64,000 nucleotides of DNA from an uncultured Gammaproteobacteria bacterium (GTDB lineage Bacteria; Pseudomonadota; Gammaproteobacteria; Pseudomonadales; Pseudohongiellaceae): positions 124,001 through 188,000 of the forward strand of contig CAJXUA010000003.1 in NCBI GenBank assembly GCA_913060695.1. Direction: 5' to 3'. The first letter of the stretch is position 1. Every line of letters begins with the position of its first letter. The notes under the pieces were generated by a model. That model was not told where the DNA came from and did not search any database. It saw only the letters and a program-made list of their open reading frames with translations. Below, in pieces: positions 41,261 through 51,846 of the stretch. Both the position numbers and the translations under genes were made by a program.

Positions 41261-42304
41261 TCAAGGTCTGATAGCGGCGGCGCGTTTGGCCACCAAGGCT
41301 TGGATGTCTTTGATCAGGCTCTCGCTAAGGGCGTCTTCCAGATCTAGCTCGACATCTAAGTACCAATAATTTTGGGTCGCGAAGCCTTCGCATTTTACGG
41401 CGTCTTTATGGGTCATCACCACTGTGTCTTTGGGCTTGAACGCAAGATCCTGTGGGGCATAACGATAATGATCTGGGAACGGATGGCACAGAGGCTCATA
41501 CCCAAGCGCGCGCACATTATTGAAGAAGCGCTGGGGATTACCGATTCCTGCCAGTGCATGCAGACTGCCATCAGCTGCCACGGGCAGATCGCCGAGCGCG
41601 ACTCGCGCGCCGGTGTTGATATTCACCCACTGCGTGGCTCGCAGCAACATCGTGCCCGGTGTGGGCGTGCCGCCGATTGCGTCGATCTCCCGCTGCCAAT
41701 GCGCGCGTTCGCCGCCGTTTACGACCACATAGTCAACTTCGCGCAGCCTACTCCTGCCCTCGCGTAGTGGTCCTGCGGGCAGGCGCATACCGTTGCCGAA
41801 GAGGCGCTCGCCATCCAACACCACTACTTCTAGATCGCGGTGCATCGCGTAATGCTGCAGGCCATCGTCGCTTAGGATTACATCGCAGGGATGCGCTTGT
41901 AAAAGCGCGTTGATGGCGCGTACGCGATTAGGGTCGACCACCATCGGGCAGTCTACGCTGCGCCGAATCATCACCGCCTCGTCGCCCATCTCCTCCACCG
42001 AAGACAGCGCACTGACCTCGCATGGAGTGTGCTTAGGATGCCCACCATAGCCACGGCTCACGATGCCGGGCTGCAGGCCTAGATTGCTCAGTGCGCGCGC
42101 CAAAGAGATTATGAGGGGCGTCTTGCCCGTGCCGCCGACGGTGATATTACCGATCACGATTACCGGGGGCCAGCGCGGGTCAATGTGGCGTTTTGCCTCT
42201 AGCCTGCTACGCCGCCGCCGCGCGAGAAAGCGATACAGCACGGCGAATGGTATTAGTAGGTAGAGCCATGGGCTCTTGCGGTACCACGCCTTAACGATGC
42301 CCAT
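41261..42304 (-). CDS. lpxK: tetraacyldisaccharide 4'-kinase
   Basis: 347 residues. N-terminal membrane anchor (WLYLLIPFAVLYRFLARR), then a Walker A-type P-loop (VGGTGKTP) in NITVGGTGKTPLIISLARAL, and DDGLQHYAMHRDLEVVVLDG with the catalytic Asp-Asp. It adds the 4'-phosphate to the lipid A disaccharide. It overlaps msbA by one base, and the product is flipped by MsbA. Confidence 0.96.
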   Translation of the reverse strand: MGIVKAWYRKSPWLYLLIPFAVLYRFLARRRRSRLEAKRHIDPRWPPVIVIGNITVGGTGKTPLIISLARALSNLGLQPGIVSRGYGGHPKHTPCEVSALSSVEEMGDEAVMIRRSVDCPMVVDPNRVRAINALLQAHPCDVILSDDGLQHYAMHRDLEVVVLDGERLFGNGMRLPAGPLREGRSRLREVDYVVVNGGERAHWQREIDAIGGTPTPGTMLLRATQWVNINTGARVALGDLPVAADGSLHALAGIGNPQRFFNNVRALGYEPLCHPFPDHYRYAPQDLAFKPKDTVVMTHKDAVKCEGFATQNYWYLDVELDLEDALSESLIKDIQALVAKRAAAIRP

Positions 42305-44064
42305 TAAGCACCCAGCGCGTGGTCAGAGAACTGAATGCGATGCAGCCCGGCGTAGTGCCCGCCCAGCGCCAATAACTCTGCGTGTGTGCCCGACTCCACG
42401 ATCTGGCCCTTGTCCATCACCAGAATTATGTCGGCGTTCTCGATGGTTGAAAGGCGATGCGCAATCACGAAGGTGGTGCGGCCTTTCATCAGCGTGTTGA
42501 GTGCTTGTTGAATGTGTTGTTCCGACTCCGAATCTAGCGCGGAGGTCGCCTCGTCGAGCACCAGAATCGGTGCGTCTTTTAGAAAGGCCCGCGCGATCGC
42601 CAAGCGCTGTCGCTGCCCGCCCGAGAGCATCAGGCCCGCGTCGCCGACGATGGAATGAATGCCGTTGTCCAGCGTGTCGATAAACTCCATGGCATGGGCA
42701 TTGCGCGCCACCGCGATGATATCTTCATCGCTCACGCTACCGTCTTTGCCATAGGCGATATTCTCTGCCACGGTGCCTTCGAACAGCACCACGTCTTGGC
42801 TTACTACCGCGATCTGCTCGCGCAGGCTCTTCAGCGTGTAGTCCTGCACGGCAACGCCGTCGATCAAGATGCGCCCAGAGTCCACATCATAGAAGCGCGG
42901 CAATAGGCTAACCAGTGTGGACTTGCCACTGCCAGACTTGCCGACTAAGGCCACGCTCTGCCCAGGCTTTACGGTGATGTCGATATGAGAAAGTACCGCC
43001 TCGCCCTCTTTATACTTAAAGCTCACATCCTCTAGCACGACTTCGCCGCGCACGCGCTCCACCTCTACCGTGCCGTTGTCCGGTTCTCTCTTCTCATCGA
43101 GCAAAGAGAAGATGCTATCGGCGGCGGAGATGCCGCGCTGTACCACAGAGTTCACGTTGGACAATTGACGAATCGGCTTGGAGAGCAGGCCCGCGATAGT
43201 GAGGAATGTTACGAAGTCACCGGCGGTGGCATTCTCTAAAAGCTCGGGCGACATGGCGAACCAGATCAACACCGCCATCGCCATGCTCACGAGAGTCTGC
43301 ACCACGGGTATCGCGACGGACTGAGTGCCCACCATCTTCATATTCTGGCGACGATTGCGCTCGCTGGCGCGGCCGAAACGCTGCAGTACAAAGTCTTTGC
43401 CATTAAACGTGCGCACCACCTTCTGGCCCTTGATCGACTCGTTGGTGATCTGTGTGACCTCCCCCATGGAGTCTTGCATCTGGGTGCTGTACTTGCGGAA
43501 TTTTTTCGAGGCTAGAGACACCACAAAGGCAACGCAGGGCGCGACCAGGAGAAACACTAGACTAAGGCGCCAGTTCGTCCAGAATAGCGCGATCAACAGG
43601 CCGATCACCGTCAGGCCCTCGCGGAAGATCACGGTAACGGCGTTGGTAGCAGCGCCGCTAATCTGCTGCACGTCGTAAGTAACCTTAGAGACTAGCCGGC
43701 CAGAGGTGCTGACGTCGTAGTAGCGCGTGGGCAGATCGAGGAGTTTCTCCATGATCTCGCAGCGCAGCTTGTGAATGATGTGATTGGAAATATACTCGAG
43801 GGAATAGCCGCCCATGATGCCGCCGATGCCGCGCACTACCACGATGGCCACACAGAAGATCGGCGCCAGGTAACGCGCGTCGGAGTTCTTCGCCGTGACT
43901 TGATCGACGGTCCAGCCCAGCCACTCCGCGGTGGCAACGCCGGTAGCGGAGAACAGAATATAGCCGACTATGCTGACCAGAAATACGCCGCGATGGGGCC
44001 CTACATAGCGCAATAAGCGCTTATAGAGTTGCCAGCCTTCTTGATCGATCTTCTCTCTCGCCAT
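42304..44064 (-). CDS. msbA: lipid A flippase MsbA (ABC exporter)
   Basis: 586 residues. Six membrane helices in the first 320 residues, then an ABC domain with Walker A (GKSGSGKST), signature LSGGQRQR, Walker B and ILVLDEATSALDS. It flips core-lipid A across the inner membrane. Placement with lpxK, exbD and exbB is conserved in many gammaproteobacteria. Confidence 0.95.
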   Translation of the reverse strand: MAREKIDQEGWQLYKRLLRYVGPHRGVFLVSIVGYILFSATGVATAEWLGWTVDQVTAKNSDARYLAPIFCVAIVVVRGIGGIMGGYSLEYISNHIIHKLRCEIMEKLLDLPTRYYDVSTSGRLVSKVTYDVQQISGAATNAVTVIFREGLTVIGLLIALFWTNWRLSLVFLLVAPCVAFVVSLASKKFRKYSTQMQDSMGEVTQITNESIKGQKVVRTFNGKDFVLQRFGRASERNRRQNMKMVGTQSVAIPVVQTLVSMAMAVLIWFAMSPELLENATAGDFVTFLTIAGLLSKPIRQLSNVNSVVQRGISAADSIFSLLDEKREPDNGTVEVERVRGEVVLEDVSFKYKEGEAVLSHIDITVKPGQSVALVGKSGSGKSTLVSLLPRFYDVDSGRILIDGVAVQDYTLKSLREQIAVVSQDVVLFEGTVAENIAYGKDGSVSDEDIIAVARNAHAMEFIDTLDNGIHSIVGDAGLMLSGGQRQRLAIARAFLKDAPILVLDEATSALDSESEQHIQQALNTLMKGRTTFVIAHRLSTIENADIILVMDKGQIVESGTHAELLALGGHYAGLHRIQFSDHALGA

Positions 44065-44109
44065 AGTGTCCTAGGTTCCCTTGAGTGTCGGCGCCGTGTT
44101 GCGTGGGCG

Positions 44110-44532
44110 TCAGTTTTCCTCTTCAGGTTTTCGAGTGGCAATGCTCAAGCGGCTGAACCCCGACTGACCGATGGCATCCATCGCGGTCACGACGGATTGA
44201 TGGGTCGCGTCGGCGTCAGCGATGAGGATGAGCGCGATGTCTCTGTCCCCTGCCGATATCTCCTCGAGCGCGCGCATCAGCGTGTCGAGCTGGGCATTAA
44301 CTAGTGGGCGGCCGTCGATGGCATAGCTGCCATTTTGGCTCACGGAAATCTCTATGCTGCGAGGCGCCTCTTGTGCAGGCTCGCCATCGGCCTCGGGTAG
44401 ATTCACGGCAAGGCGCGTCTCCCGGGTAAAGGTGGTGGTGACCATAAAGAAGATCAGCAGCAAGAAGACTACATCAATCAAAGGAGTCAGATTGATCTGC
44501 AGCTCTTCCTGAATGCGTCGTTGAAACTTCAC
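44110..44532 (-). CDS. exbD: ExbD/TolR-type biopolymer transport protein
   Basis: 140 residues with one N-terminal membrane helix (INLTPLIDVVFLLLIFFMVTTTF), including the conserved membrane Asp of LTPLIDVVF, and a periplasmic domain. It uses the proton gradient with ExbB to energise TonB. Overlaps exbB by 4 bp (ATGA). Confidence 0.93.
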   Translation of the reverse strand: MKFQRRIQEELQINLTPLIDVVFLLLIFFMVTTTFTRETRLAVNLPEADGEPAQEAPRSIEISVSQNGSYAIDGRPLVNAQLDTLMRALEEISAGDRDIALILIADADATHQSVVTAMDAIGQSGFSRLSIATRKPEEEN

Positions 44533-45164
44533 TGGTTGCCTATCTCTTTAACTTCCACACGGCGGTCGCTGTGCAGTGCATCCACGAGCTTGATTGATTC
44601 CTGCTCCAGACCCAATACCAGAGAGTCCACGCGGCGCATGAATAGGCGGTGAAACATATAGGTAGGAATCGCGACACTCAGACCCGCCGCGGTAGTAATC
44701 AGTGCTTGGGAGATGCCGCCGGCCAGCGCGTTGGCATTGCCGGTGCCCTGTATCATGATTTCGGTAAATACAGAGATCATGCCGATGACCGTGCCTAACA
44801 AGCCTAACAACGGCGTTATGGCGGCGATGATGCCCAGCGTGTTCAGGTAGCGCTCCATATCATGGATCACCTGACTGGCGGCCTGCTCGATGCTGACGGT
44901 CATGGCGGCGCGGCCATACTTGGAGTTCACCAAGCCCGCGGCGAGGATCTGCCCAAGGGGCGATGCCAAGCGCAACTCGCGCAGATGAGCAGCGTTCAGT
45001 TCATTGTTCTTAATCCACGTCCAGACTTGACCGAGCGTGTATTTAGGGGAGATTCGTGCCGCGCTGAGGGTCCAGAACCGCTCGATAATGATGGCGATGG
45101 CGACGATCGAGCACAAGATGATGGGCAGCATTAACCAGCCGCCGGATTTAACTAACTCTACCAC
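44529..45164 (-). CDS. exbB: ExbB/TolQ/MotA-type proton channel protein
   Basis: 211 residues, three membrane helices. The long cytoplasmic loop and GLLGTVIGMISVFTEIM (central pore helix) are typical of ExbB. It assembles with the ExbD encoded next; the pair has no tonB adjacent here. Confidence 0.92.
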   Translation of the reverse strand: MVELVKSGGWLMLPIILCSIVAIAIIIERFWTLSAARISPKYTLGQVWTWIKNNELNAAHLRELRLASPLGQILAAGLVNSKYGRAAMTVSIEQAASQVIHDMERYLNTLGIIAAITPLLGLLGTVIGMISVFTEIMIQGTGNANALAGGISQALITTAAGLSVAIPTYMFHRLFMRRVDSLVLGLEQESIKLVDALHSDRRVEVKEIGNQ

Positions 45165-45232
45165 TATGAACCTCCAGAAAAGACCGCCGCTACTTTAACA
45201 TACTCAACCGCGGCGTGGTGAGCACACAATTG

Positions 45233-47644
45233 CTAACAAAGCGCTGCACACAGCCCATGACGGCCTCTGGAGGCCGCACTGGCCTCACCATACCAGTATC
45301 GCGGCTGGTCTACGCGGTATTGAATAGGCCCATACACGCCCCCTCGACCTAGACTAAACTCAAGTGCGCCAGAGAGCGCCGTATTCCACACGGTTATGCC
45401 TTGGGCCTCATATCGCTGCGTCACCTGCGGCGCCGGATGCCCGAACTGGCTGCGATAGCCCGCCGACACAGCCACGTAAAGAGGCTGCACCGCCATGAGG
45501 AATGGCAGGCTTGAGGAGGTCTGGCTGCCATGGTGCGGCGCGATCAAGAGCTCACTCGCCAACCCCGCTCCCCCTAGCTCTAACAAAGCCTCCTCGGCCC
45601 CGCGTTCGATGTCGCCACTGAGCAGAACCGCCGTCTCCCCTACCCTGATGCGCAGCACGCAAGAACTATCGTTGCCCTGATAGCGTTGACCGGCTAGCGG
45701 ATAGAGCATATCGAACTGCACGCCATCCCACTGCCAAGACTGCCCACGGACACAGGGCTGCGCTCCATAGGCAAGCGGAGCAGGCGCACTCATTAGCAAG
45801 CGTTTTATATCTAGCAGATGCAGTAGCGAGTCGAGCCCCCCGCGATGATCGTTGTCCGCATGGCTGACCACTAGCGTGTCGAGGCTGCCAATGCCAAGAG
45901 TCCGCAGATAGGGTTGCACTACGCCGCCCCCCGCATCGAAATCAGCGCTGAAGCGCGGCCCCGTGTCGTAGAGTAGATTGTGATTGGCCGTGCGCACGAC
46001 TATCGCGAGACCCTGCCCGACATCCAACACCGTGATCCGCGCCTGCCCCACAGGCAACGACTGCGATACCGGCCAAAGTAGTGGCGCCAGAAACACTGGC
46101 ACTAGGCCACGGCCCGGCCAGCCCCTAGGCGCCAATAATAGTAGCGTGCCTAGAGAGGCAAACAGCAACGCCCACATCGTCAGCGCATCGCCCTCCCACA
46201 CCCCCCACGCTGGCGCCAAGCTTTGCACGCCCTGCAGCCCGGCACTCAAGCCTTCGAGCAGCCAGTTCGCGGCGAAGAATAGCCATGCGCTCAAGGCCGC
46301 AGAGACCGGTATAAGCATTACGGCCAGCAACGCGACGGGCACGATCAATAGGCTGACCAGCGGAATCGCGAAGAGATTGGCCAGAGGCGAGAACAGAGAC
46401 AGCTGCGCGGTCCAGATCAACAGGGGCACACTCATGCCCACGAATACCAAGGCCTGCGGCTCGCCCCAGCGCTGCCAGATGCGCAGCGCACCACTGGCAA
46501 AACCGCGTTTAGCATCGCCAATCTCTATAAGAGTAAGCCGCGAGCCGAAGGCCAGCAGAAGCGTACCCACCGCGCCGAAGCTAAGCCAGAAGCCCGCGCC
46601 GATTGGGCTGAGGGGGTTAAGAAGCAGCACTGCACACATGGCGAGACAGAAGCTGAAGGAGCGCGGCGGCTCCTGCGCCAGAAGCCGCCCGGCCATGAAC
46701 ACCGCCACCATGATCAGGGCTCGCTGAGTGGGCAGTGAGAAGCCCGCCAAGAGACTGTAGACAAGCGCTGCCCCAATGGCACACAAGGCGCCGCATTTCT
46801 GGGCCGGAAAACGCAGCAATAGTCCGGTCCAAATTCGCGCCACGGCATTGCCGAAGTAATAGCCCAGCATGGCAATAAAACCCACATGCAATCCAGAAAT
46901 GACAATAAGATGGTTGGTGCCCGTAGCGCTGAACAGGGCCCAGTGCTCTTGGCTGATCTGCTCGCGGTCCCCGAGTATCAGGGCTAGTAGGATGCCCTTG
47001 TGGGAGGCATCGACCAGCATCTGCTCTAGCCGCTCGCGCAATGCGTAGCGCAGCTTGTCGATCCCCAGTCTTGCATCGGGAAGGCGCCGGTTCAGCGATG
47101 TCTCGCGCACATAACCCTTAGCGGCATAGCCCTGCATCAGCAGCCAGCCCTCATAGTCGAAGCCGCCGGGGTTGGCGAAGCCATGGGGCCGATTCAGGCG
47201 CACGCGCCAGCGCCAACGCTGCCCGGGGGCAAGAGTGGCACTACCATAGTAGTTCAGGAGGATGAGTCGCGGACTAAAGTAGGTCTTAGTCGGGTCGCAG
47301 TTCGCGGGCTGCAGATCGACACAGCTGCTCTCGACCTTGAACGCAGCCTGCTGTGCACGGCCATTGCGCTGCGGCAGCCCAGTCAATGTGCCCGTCACCC
47401 AGAAGTCGACCTCCTCTAGGGCTTCCGGTAAGAGTGCGTCGAGGCGATACAAGCCAAAGCCGATGCCCCAACACAGGCCTAGGCCGAGCGCCCCCGCCAG
47501 CCCGAGGCCCCAATGGCGGAGCGCACAGAGCCACAGGCAAGCGCCGCCGAAAACGACGAACACATAGACGGGAAAGTCGGGTAAGGACGGCAACCGACAG
47601 ACGCAAATCACCGCTAAGCAGAACGCGAGCATCCTTGCGCGCAT
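45233..47644 (-). CDS. comEC: ComEC/Rec2-type DNA internalisation channel
   Basis: 803 residues. DUF4131-like N-terminus, then the multi-helix Competence domain (LALILGDREQISQEHWALFSATGTNHLIVISGLH) with about ten helices, and a C-terminal metallo-beta-lactamase-like domain (ITVLDVGQGLAIVV, SHADNDHRGGLDSLL, IAPHHGSQTSSS). It carries incoming single-stranded DNA across the inner membrane during natural transformation. It is the only competence gene visible, adjacent to the exbBD and lolCDE genes as in pseudomonads. Confidence 0.93.
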   Translation of the reverse strand: MRARMLAFCLAVICVCRLPSLPDFPVYVFVVFGGACLWLCALRHWGLGLAGALGLGLCWGIGFGLYRLDALLPEALEEVDFWVTGTLTGLPQRNGRAQQAAFKVESSCVDLQPANCDPTKTYFSPRLILLNYYGSATLAPGQRWRWRVRLNRPHGFANPGGFDYEGWLLMQGYAAKGYVRETSLNRRLPDARLGIDKLRYALRERLEQMLVDASHKGILLALILGDREQISQEHWALFSATGTNHLIVISGLHVGFIAMLGYYFGNAVARIWTGLLLRFPAQKCGALCAIGAALVYSLLAGFSLPTQRALIMVAVFMAGRLLAQEPPRSFSFCLAMCAVLLLNPLSPIGAGFWLSFGAVGTLLLAFGSRLTLIEIGDAKRGFASGALRIWQRWGEPQALVFVGMSVPLLIWTAQLSLFSPLANLFAIPLVSLLIVPVALLAVMLIPVSAALSAWLFFAANWLLEGLSAGLQGVQSLAPAWGVWEGDALTMWALLFASLGTLLLLAPRGWPGRGLVPVFLAPLLWPVSQSLPVGQARITVLDVGQGLAIVVRTANHNLLYDTGPRFSADFDAGGGVVQPYLRTLGIGSLDTLVVSHADNDHRGGLDSLLHLLDIKRLLMSAPAPLAYGAQPCVRGQSWQWDGVQFDMLYPLAGQRYQGNDSSCVLRIRVGETAVLLSGDIERGAEEALLELGGAGLASELLIAPHHGSQTSSSLPFLMAVQPLYVAVSAGYRSQFGHPAPQVTQRYEAQGITVWNTALSGALEFSLGRGGVYGPIQYRVDQPRYWYGEASAASRGRHGLCAALC

Positions 47645-47705
47645 GGGCCACTCCCTCTCAATTCATGCACTGAGTATAGGAGGCATCCCAATTTGCGTGG
47701 ACTGT

Positions 47706-48998
47706 TTACTCGAAGCGCAGGGCCTCGGCCGGCTGCACATTGGCGGCGCGATAGGCAGGATACAGCGTGGCAAGCACGCTAAGCAGGAAGACCCCGATGC
47801 TCACTCCCACTATGTCGCCGATGCGAATCTGCGAGGGCAGGAAATCCACCGGATAGACCTCAGCGCTTAGCAGCTGAATATCGAAGGTCCGCTCCACCAG
47901 TGCAGCGAAGTCGCCGACGGTGAGTGAGAAGATCACGCCGAGAGTTACGCCGATGACGGTGCCGATAAGCCCCACGATGCAGCCCTGGGTCATGAAGATG
48001 CGGCCGATCATCTTGGGGCTCGCGCCGATGGTGCGCAAAATTGCGATATCGCCGCGCTTGTCCCGCACGATCATGATCAGGCTGACCACAAGATTGAACG
48101 CGGCCACACCCACCAGCAGCCAGAGCAGGAAGCCCACGATGCTGCGGGAGAACTGAATATTCTCGTAGATGTTGCCGAATAACCGCGTCCAGGTCTCCAC
48201 CGCGAAGCCCTGGGGCAGCGTCGTGCTGATCACCTGAGCTTCGCCGCGAATCGCCAATAAATCCTCAACCTTGAAGCGGATGCCAGTATAGGTGTCGCGG
48301 TAGCGATACAGGGCCTGGGCATCCTGCAGCGTGATCATGGCCATGGCACTATCTAGCTCGAGCGTGCCCACCCTGTAGATGCCCGCCACGGTGAATTGCC
48401 GCTGAGTTGGCAGGGCCACCAGAGGGTTCACCGAGACATTCAGGGAATACAGGCTAACCTTGTCCCCAAGCCCTACTCCGAGGTTCTCGGCCAGAGTGGC
48501 ACCAAGGAGTATCCTGAAACGGCCCTCACTGAGGCCCACAAGACCGCCACTAATCATGAAGCGGTCGATGATGGATATCTGCGCCTCCATTGCGGGGTCT
48601 ACCCCGTTGACGACGACACCCTTGGCATAGCCGGGCACGGCGAGTACGCCGGTCTCCTCGATCAGAGGAGCGGTCGCCAAGACTGTAGGGTTCTCATCTA
48701 GCACCTCCTGCACGGCCGCCCACTGGTCTAGACTCACCCTATCTAGTGCCTTGACCGTGCCATGGGGCAGAATGCCCAGAATATTCTCGCGTACTTCCCG
48801 GTCGAAACCATTCATGACGGAGAGCACTGTGATCAGAATGGAGATGCCGAGCGCGAGGCCGCTGATGCTGAGCATCGACATGAAGGACACCAACTGGCTG
48901 CGCCGCCCTACGCTGACATAGCGCAAAGCCACGAATAAGGCGAAGGAGTTCTCCGCGAAGGACGGCAGCTTGCCGATGCGAGGGGTTTCAGTCGCCAT
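47706..48998 (-). CDS. lolE: lipoprotein-releasing ABC permease LolE
   Basis: 430 residues, FtsX-type permease with four membrane helices (first about 33-58, rest at the C-terminus) and a periplasmic domain; [25 protein letters not shown] is the classic LolC/E N-terminal helix. With LolC and LolD it extracts outer-membrane-bound lipoproteins from the inner membrane. Its start overlaps lolD by 11 bp. It is homologous to the LolC at 49797-51041. Confidence 0.93.
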   Translation of the reverse strand: MATETPRIGKLPSFAENSFALFVALRYVSVGRRSQLVSFMSMLSISGLALGISILITVLSVMNGFDREVRENILGILPHGTVKALDRVSLDQWAAVQEVLDENPTVLATAPLIEETGVLAVPGYAKGVVVNGVDPAMEAQISIIDRFMISGGLVGLSEGRFRILLGATLAENLGVGLGDKVSLYSLNVSVNPLVALPTQRQFTVAGIYRVGTLELDSAMAMITLQDAQALYRYRDTYTGIRFKVEDLLAIRGEAQVISTTLPQGFAVETWTRLFGNIYENIQFSRSIVGFLLWLLVGVAAFNLVVSLIMIVRDKRGDIAILRTIGASPKMIGRIFMTQGCIVGLIGTVIGVTLGVIFSLTVGDFAALVERTFDIQLLSAEVYPVDFLPSQIRIGDIVGVSIGVFLLSVLATLYPAYRAANVQPAEALRFE

Positions 48999-49794
48999 GG
49001 GGGGGCTCGCCTTGTTCGGCGGAGGCAGTATCGGGGCCGCGTTTTTGGGTCGGCGCCTCCACTAGCTCTAACTTGCCATTGCGCAGTTGCAACACGCGAT
49101 CTAGGGTGCTGGCGAACTCCTCGTCATGGGTCACTACGATGAAGCTGGTGTCTAGCTGTTCGTTCAGCTCCGCCATCAAAACGTGAATCTCGTGGGCGGT
49201 ATGCCTGTCTAGGTTGCCGGTGGGCTCATCGAGCAACACGCAACGAGGCTCGGTCACCAAGGCGCGGGCGATGGCGACGCGTTGGCGCTCGCCACCAGAG
49301 AGTTCCGAGGGCTTATGCTGCATACGGTGACCTAGGCCCACGCGGTCGAGCATGGCCGCGCCACGCCGAGTAGCACTTTGCACATCGGTGCCGGCGATCA
49401 ACAACGGCATGCACACATTCTCCAGCGCCGTGAACTCCCCCAACAGATGATGGAACTGGTAAACGAAGCCGAGGTTGCGATTGCGCATCTGGCCGCGCTG
49501 GGCCTCATTGAGGCTGGCCAAGTTCATGCCGGCGATCATCACCGTGCCTTCGCTGGGCAGGTCCAAGCCCCCGAGCAGGTTCAATAAGGTAGTCTTACCC
49601 GAACCAGAGGCCCCGACGATGGCGACACGCTCACCCGCATAGACCCGCAGATCGAGCCCCTCGAGCACCTGCACCTCGGCCGGCCCTTCCGAATACAGCT
49701 TACTCAGATTGATGCACTCCAGCATGAGCTCTGGCTCTTGCATGAATGGCGAGACAATCTGCGCGGTTGGGGAATCTAGGTGGGAATCACTCAT
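48988..49794 (-). CDS. lolD: lipoprotein-releasing ABC ATPase LolD
   Basis: 268 residues, slightly longer than typical because of an N-terminal leader ([12 protein letters not shown]...) before [11 protein letters not shown] and an acidic tail; translation may begin at the internal Met. Walker A (GASGSGKTT), signature [15 protein letters not shown] and Walker B ([13 protein letters not shown]) are present. It powers LolCE. Confidence 0.95.
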   Translation of the reverse strand: MSDSHLDSPTAQIVSPFMQEPELMLECINLSKLYSEGPAEVQVLEGLDLRVYAGERVAIVGASGSGKTTLLNLLGGLDLPSEGTVMIAGMNLASLNEAQRGQMRNRNLGFVYQFHHLLGEFTALENVCMPLLIAGTDVQSATRRGAAMLDRVGLGHRMQHKPSELSGGERQRVAIARALVTEPRCVLLDEPTGNLDRHTAHEIHVLMAELNEQLDTSFIVVTHDEEFASTLDRVLQLRNGKLELVEAPTQKRGPDTASAEQGEPPHGD

Positions 49795-49796
49795 CT

Positions 49797-51041
49797 TTAC
49801 TCATACCTCAAGACTTCGGCGGGCTGAATGCGGGTGGCGCGGTACGCGGGATATAGCGTGGCGAGAAAGCTCACCAATAGCGCGCAGATACAGATTATCA
49901 CGACATCGCTGCTGCGTAGCTCGGCGCGCAAATAGGAAATCATATAGACGTCGGCGGGCGAGAAAACCGTGTTGAGCGTGGACTCGACCCAACCCATCAC
50001 AGTACTCAGATTATTGGATACCAGCACGCCCAAGACCGCGCCTAGCAGCGTGCCGAACACGCCAACGGTAGTGCCCTGGGTGACGAAGATGCTCATGATG
50101 GTGCCGCGGCTAGCCCCCATGGTGCGCAGTATGGCGATATCGGCACTCTTGTCCGCCACCACCATAACGAGGGTCGAGACGATATTGACCGCACCAATCA
50201 CCACGATCATCAAGAGCATGAAGCCGGTGAGGGTTTTCTCCAGCCGCAGCGCGCCGAACAGGCTCGCCTGGGTCTCGCTCCAACTGGTGCTACTGAGGTC
50301 CGGGTCCGCAACAGACTGCACCGCCGCCGCCGCGATCGGGCCGGCATTGAACACATCATCGACGCGCAGACGCAGGCGCACGTCTTGCGCCGCATTGCCC
50401 TCGCCCAGCAGGTGCTGTGCGGCCTCTAGACTAATCATGGCGGTATTATTATTGCCGTAGAAGCCGAAATCGGCGGCTCCGATGACGCGAAACCGCATGG
50501 CGTCATCTAGCTCGCGATTGATGAGGCTGTTCAGCGACATGAGGGTGATCTCGTCGTCGAGAAAGATGCCGAGGCGGCTGGCCAGGCTAATGCCAAGGAT
50601 AATGCCATTCTCGCGCTGCCCGAGGGTATCGAGTAACTGCCGGAAGCCTGGGCTCTCCACCTGTAAGACCTCGCTCTCGAACGCGGGAGAGACGCCGCGC
50701 AACTGCACGAACTCGCCACCGCCGTCGTAGCGCAGCCATGCCTCGCCCTCTACATAGGGCGCGGCACCGATCACGCCGGGGCTGCTGCCCAAGGAGTTGC
50801 GCACGACGGTCCAGTCGTTGAGACCACTGCTCGACTGCACACTGGCATGGGGCACGGCCTTCAGGGTCTCGTCCCGCATGGTGCTGGTAGAGCCGTTGAT
50901 GACCGATAGCACGACGATCAAGGCTAAGACACCGACGGTGATGCCGAGAGTCGAGACAATCGAGACGAAGGAGATGATCTGGCTCTTCTTACGGGTGCGG
51001 GTATAGCGAAGTCCGATGAAGAGGGAGACGGGTTTAAACAT
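49797..51041 (-). CDS. lolC: lipoprotein-releasing ABC permease LolC
   Basis: 414 residues with N-terminal helix [27 protein letters not shown] and three C-terminal helices, matching LolC/E. First of the lolCDE set. Its ATG overlaps the stop of the upstream serine-recombinase gene by 8 bp, an unusual partner. Confidence 0.93.
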   Translation of the reverse strand: MFKPVSLFIGLRYTRTRKKSQIISFVSIVSTLGITVGVLALIVVLSVINGSTSTMRDETLKAVPHASVQSSSGLNDWTVVRNSLGSSPGVIGAAPYVEGEAWLRYDGGGEFVQLRGVSPAFESEVLQVESPGFRQLLDTLGQRENGIILGISLASRLGIFLDDEITLMSLNSLINRELDDAMRFRVIGAADFGFYGNNNTAMISLEAAQHLLGEGNAAQDVRLRLRVDDVFNAGPIAAAAVQSVADPDLSSTSWSETQASLFGALRLEKTLTGFMLLMIVVIGAVNIVSTLVMVVADKSADIAILRTMGASRGTIMSIFVTQGTTVGVFGTLLGAVLGVLVSNNLSTVMGWVESTLNTVFSPADVYMISYLRAELRSSDVVIICICALLVSFLATLYPAYRATRIQPAEVLRYE

Positions 51042-51717
51042 TGCGTTGCAAGATCCTTTGCACGGTTTTAAAACTGACGGGCGCCACAGGTGTACTCACC
51101 TCCTCGGCGATGGAGCGCAATGATCTGCCTTGTTCGCGCAGCTGCATGATTCTCTTCAATACCTTCTGCTCCAATGGGTTCTCTATTAGTCGGCCATTGC
51201 TGTGAATCATAAAGCCAAATGGGCGGCTACCGCCCAAGTAACGACCCTTACTGCGCTCGTTCCTTTTGACATTCTTGATGCGCTCTACTGATCGTCGACG
51301 CTCCAAGCCTGCGAAGAGCCGAGCAGATTGTACGATGTCGAGAGTGAAACTGGTGTCTGTCACGTCGCCACCTAAATCGGCAACGTGTAAGGCGATGCCC
51401 TGTGCCTTGAAACGCTCGATAATAGCGCTGGCATCATAGCAGGAGCTAAACACCCGCTCCAAGGCATACACCAAGAGCGTATCGCCCTCGCCCATCCGCG
51501 CCAATAGGGCGGAGGCCTCGTCACGATCGGCGAAATCAGCATTCCACGGCGCGGCGTGATCGACCACAAAGTCCTCTAGCGACCAGTTATGCGCCTTGCA
51601 GTACTGCCGCAGGGCTTGCTGCTCCTGCTCTAGCTGGATATCGAGCGTCTGTTTGTTGCTTCCGTGCACACCGTTTAATTCGAATTCTGAAGTGCGCAGA
51701 TAGAGATAAATAGCCAT
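51034..51717 (-). CDS. serine recombinase-like protein with altered active site
   Basis: 227 residues. The resolvase fold is clear: YLYLRTS (Arg8 and nucleophile Ser10), LDIQLEQEQQALRQY, EGDTLLVYALERVFSS, then LERRRSVERIK and a C-terminal helix-turn-helix (GRSLRSIAEEVSTPVAP). Compared with gamma-delta resolvase, Asp67 is Glu and Arg71 is Ser (ALERVFSS against LDRLGRD). The recombinase may be weak or inactive and used as a DNA-binding regulator. It overlaps lolC by 8 bp and is transcribed with it. No inverted repeats or target sites were found beside it. Confidence 0.78.
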   Translation of the reverse strand: MAIYLYLRTSEFELNGVHGSNKQTLDIQLEQEQQALRQYCKAHNWSLEDFVVDHAAPWNADFADRDEASALLARMGEGDTLLVYALERVFSSCYDASAIIERFKAQGIALHVADLGGDVTDTSFTLDIVQSARLFAGLERRRSVERIKNVKRNERSKGRYLGGSRPFGFMIHSNGRLIENPLEQKVLKRIMQLREQGRSLRSIAEEVSTPVAPVSFKTVQRILQRNV

Positions 51718-51780
51718 GCCTTGTGCCTCTGTTCGAGCAATGCCACGCGGTGACGAAAGTCTACTCTTCTAGGCTTTCTA

Positions 51781-51846
51781 AGAGCAAGCGACTTCGTCTT
51801 GCCGCGAGGCTTTAATTTCTGCCGCCGAAACGGCGGTTTTTAGTTT
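51781..51846 (+). terminator. double hairpin with T-run (orphan terminator, possible small RNA 3' end)
   Basis: GCAAGCGAC/GTCTTGC and then CCGCCG-AAA-CGGCGG followed by TTTTTA (51821-51842) make two stems in a row with a plus-strand terminator. No plus-strand gene ends nearby, so it may finish a short RNA starting inside the recombinase leader region, or be a shared element at the recombinase promoter. Confidence 0.5.
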
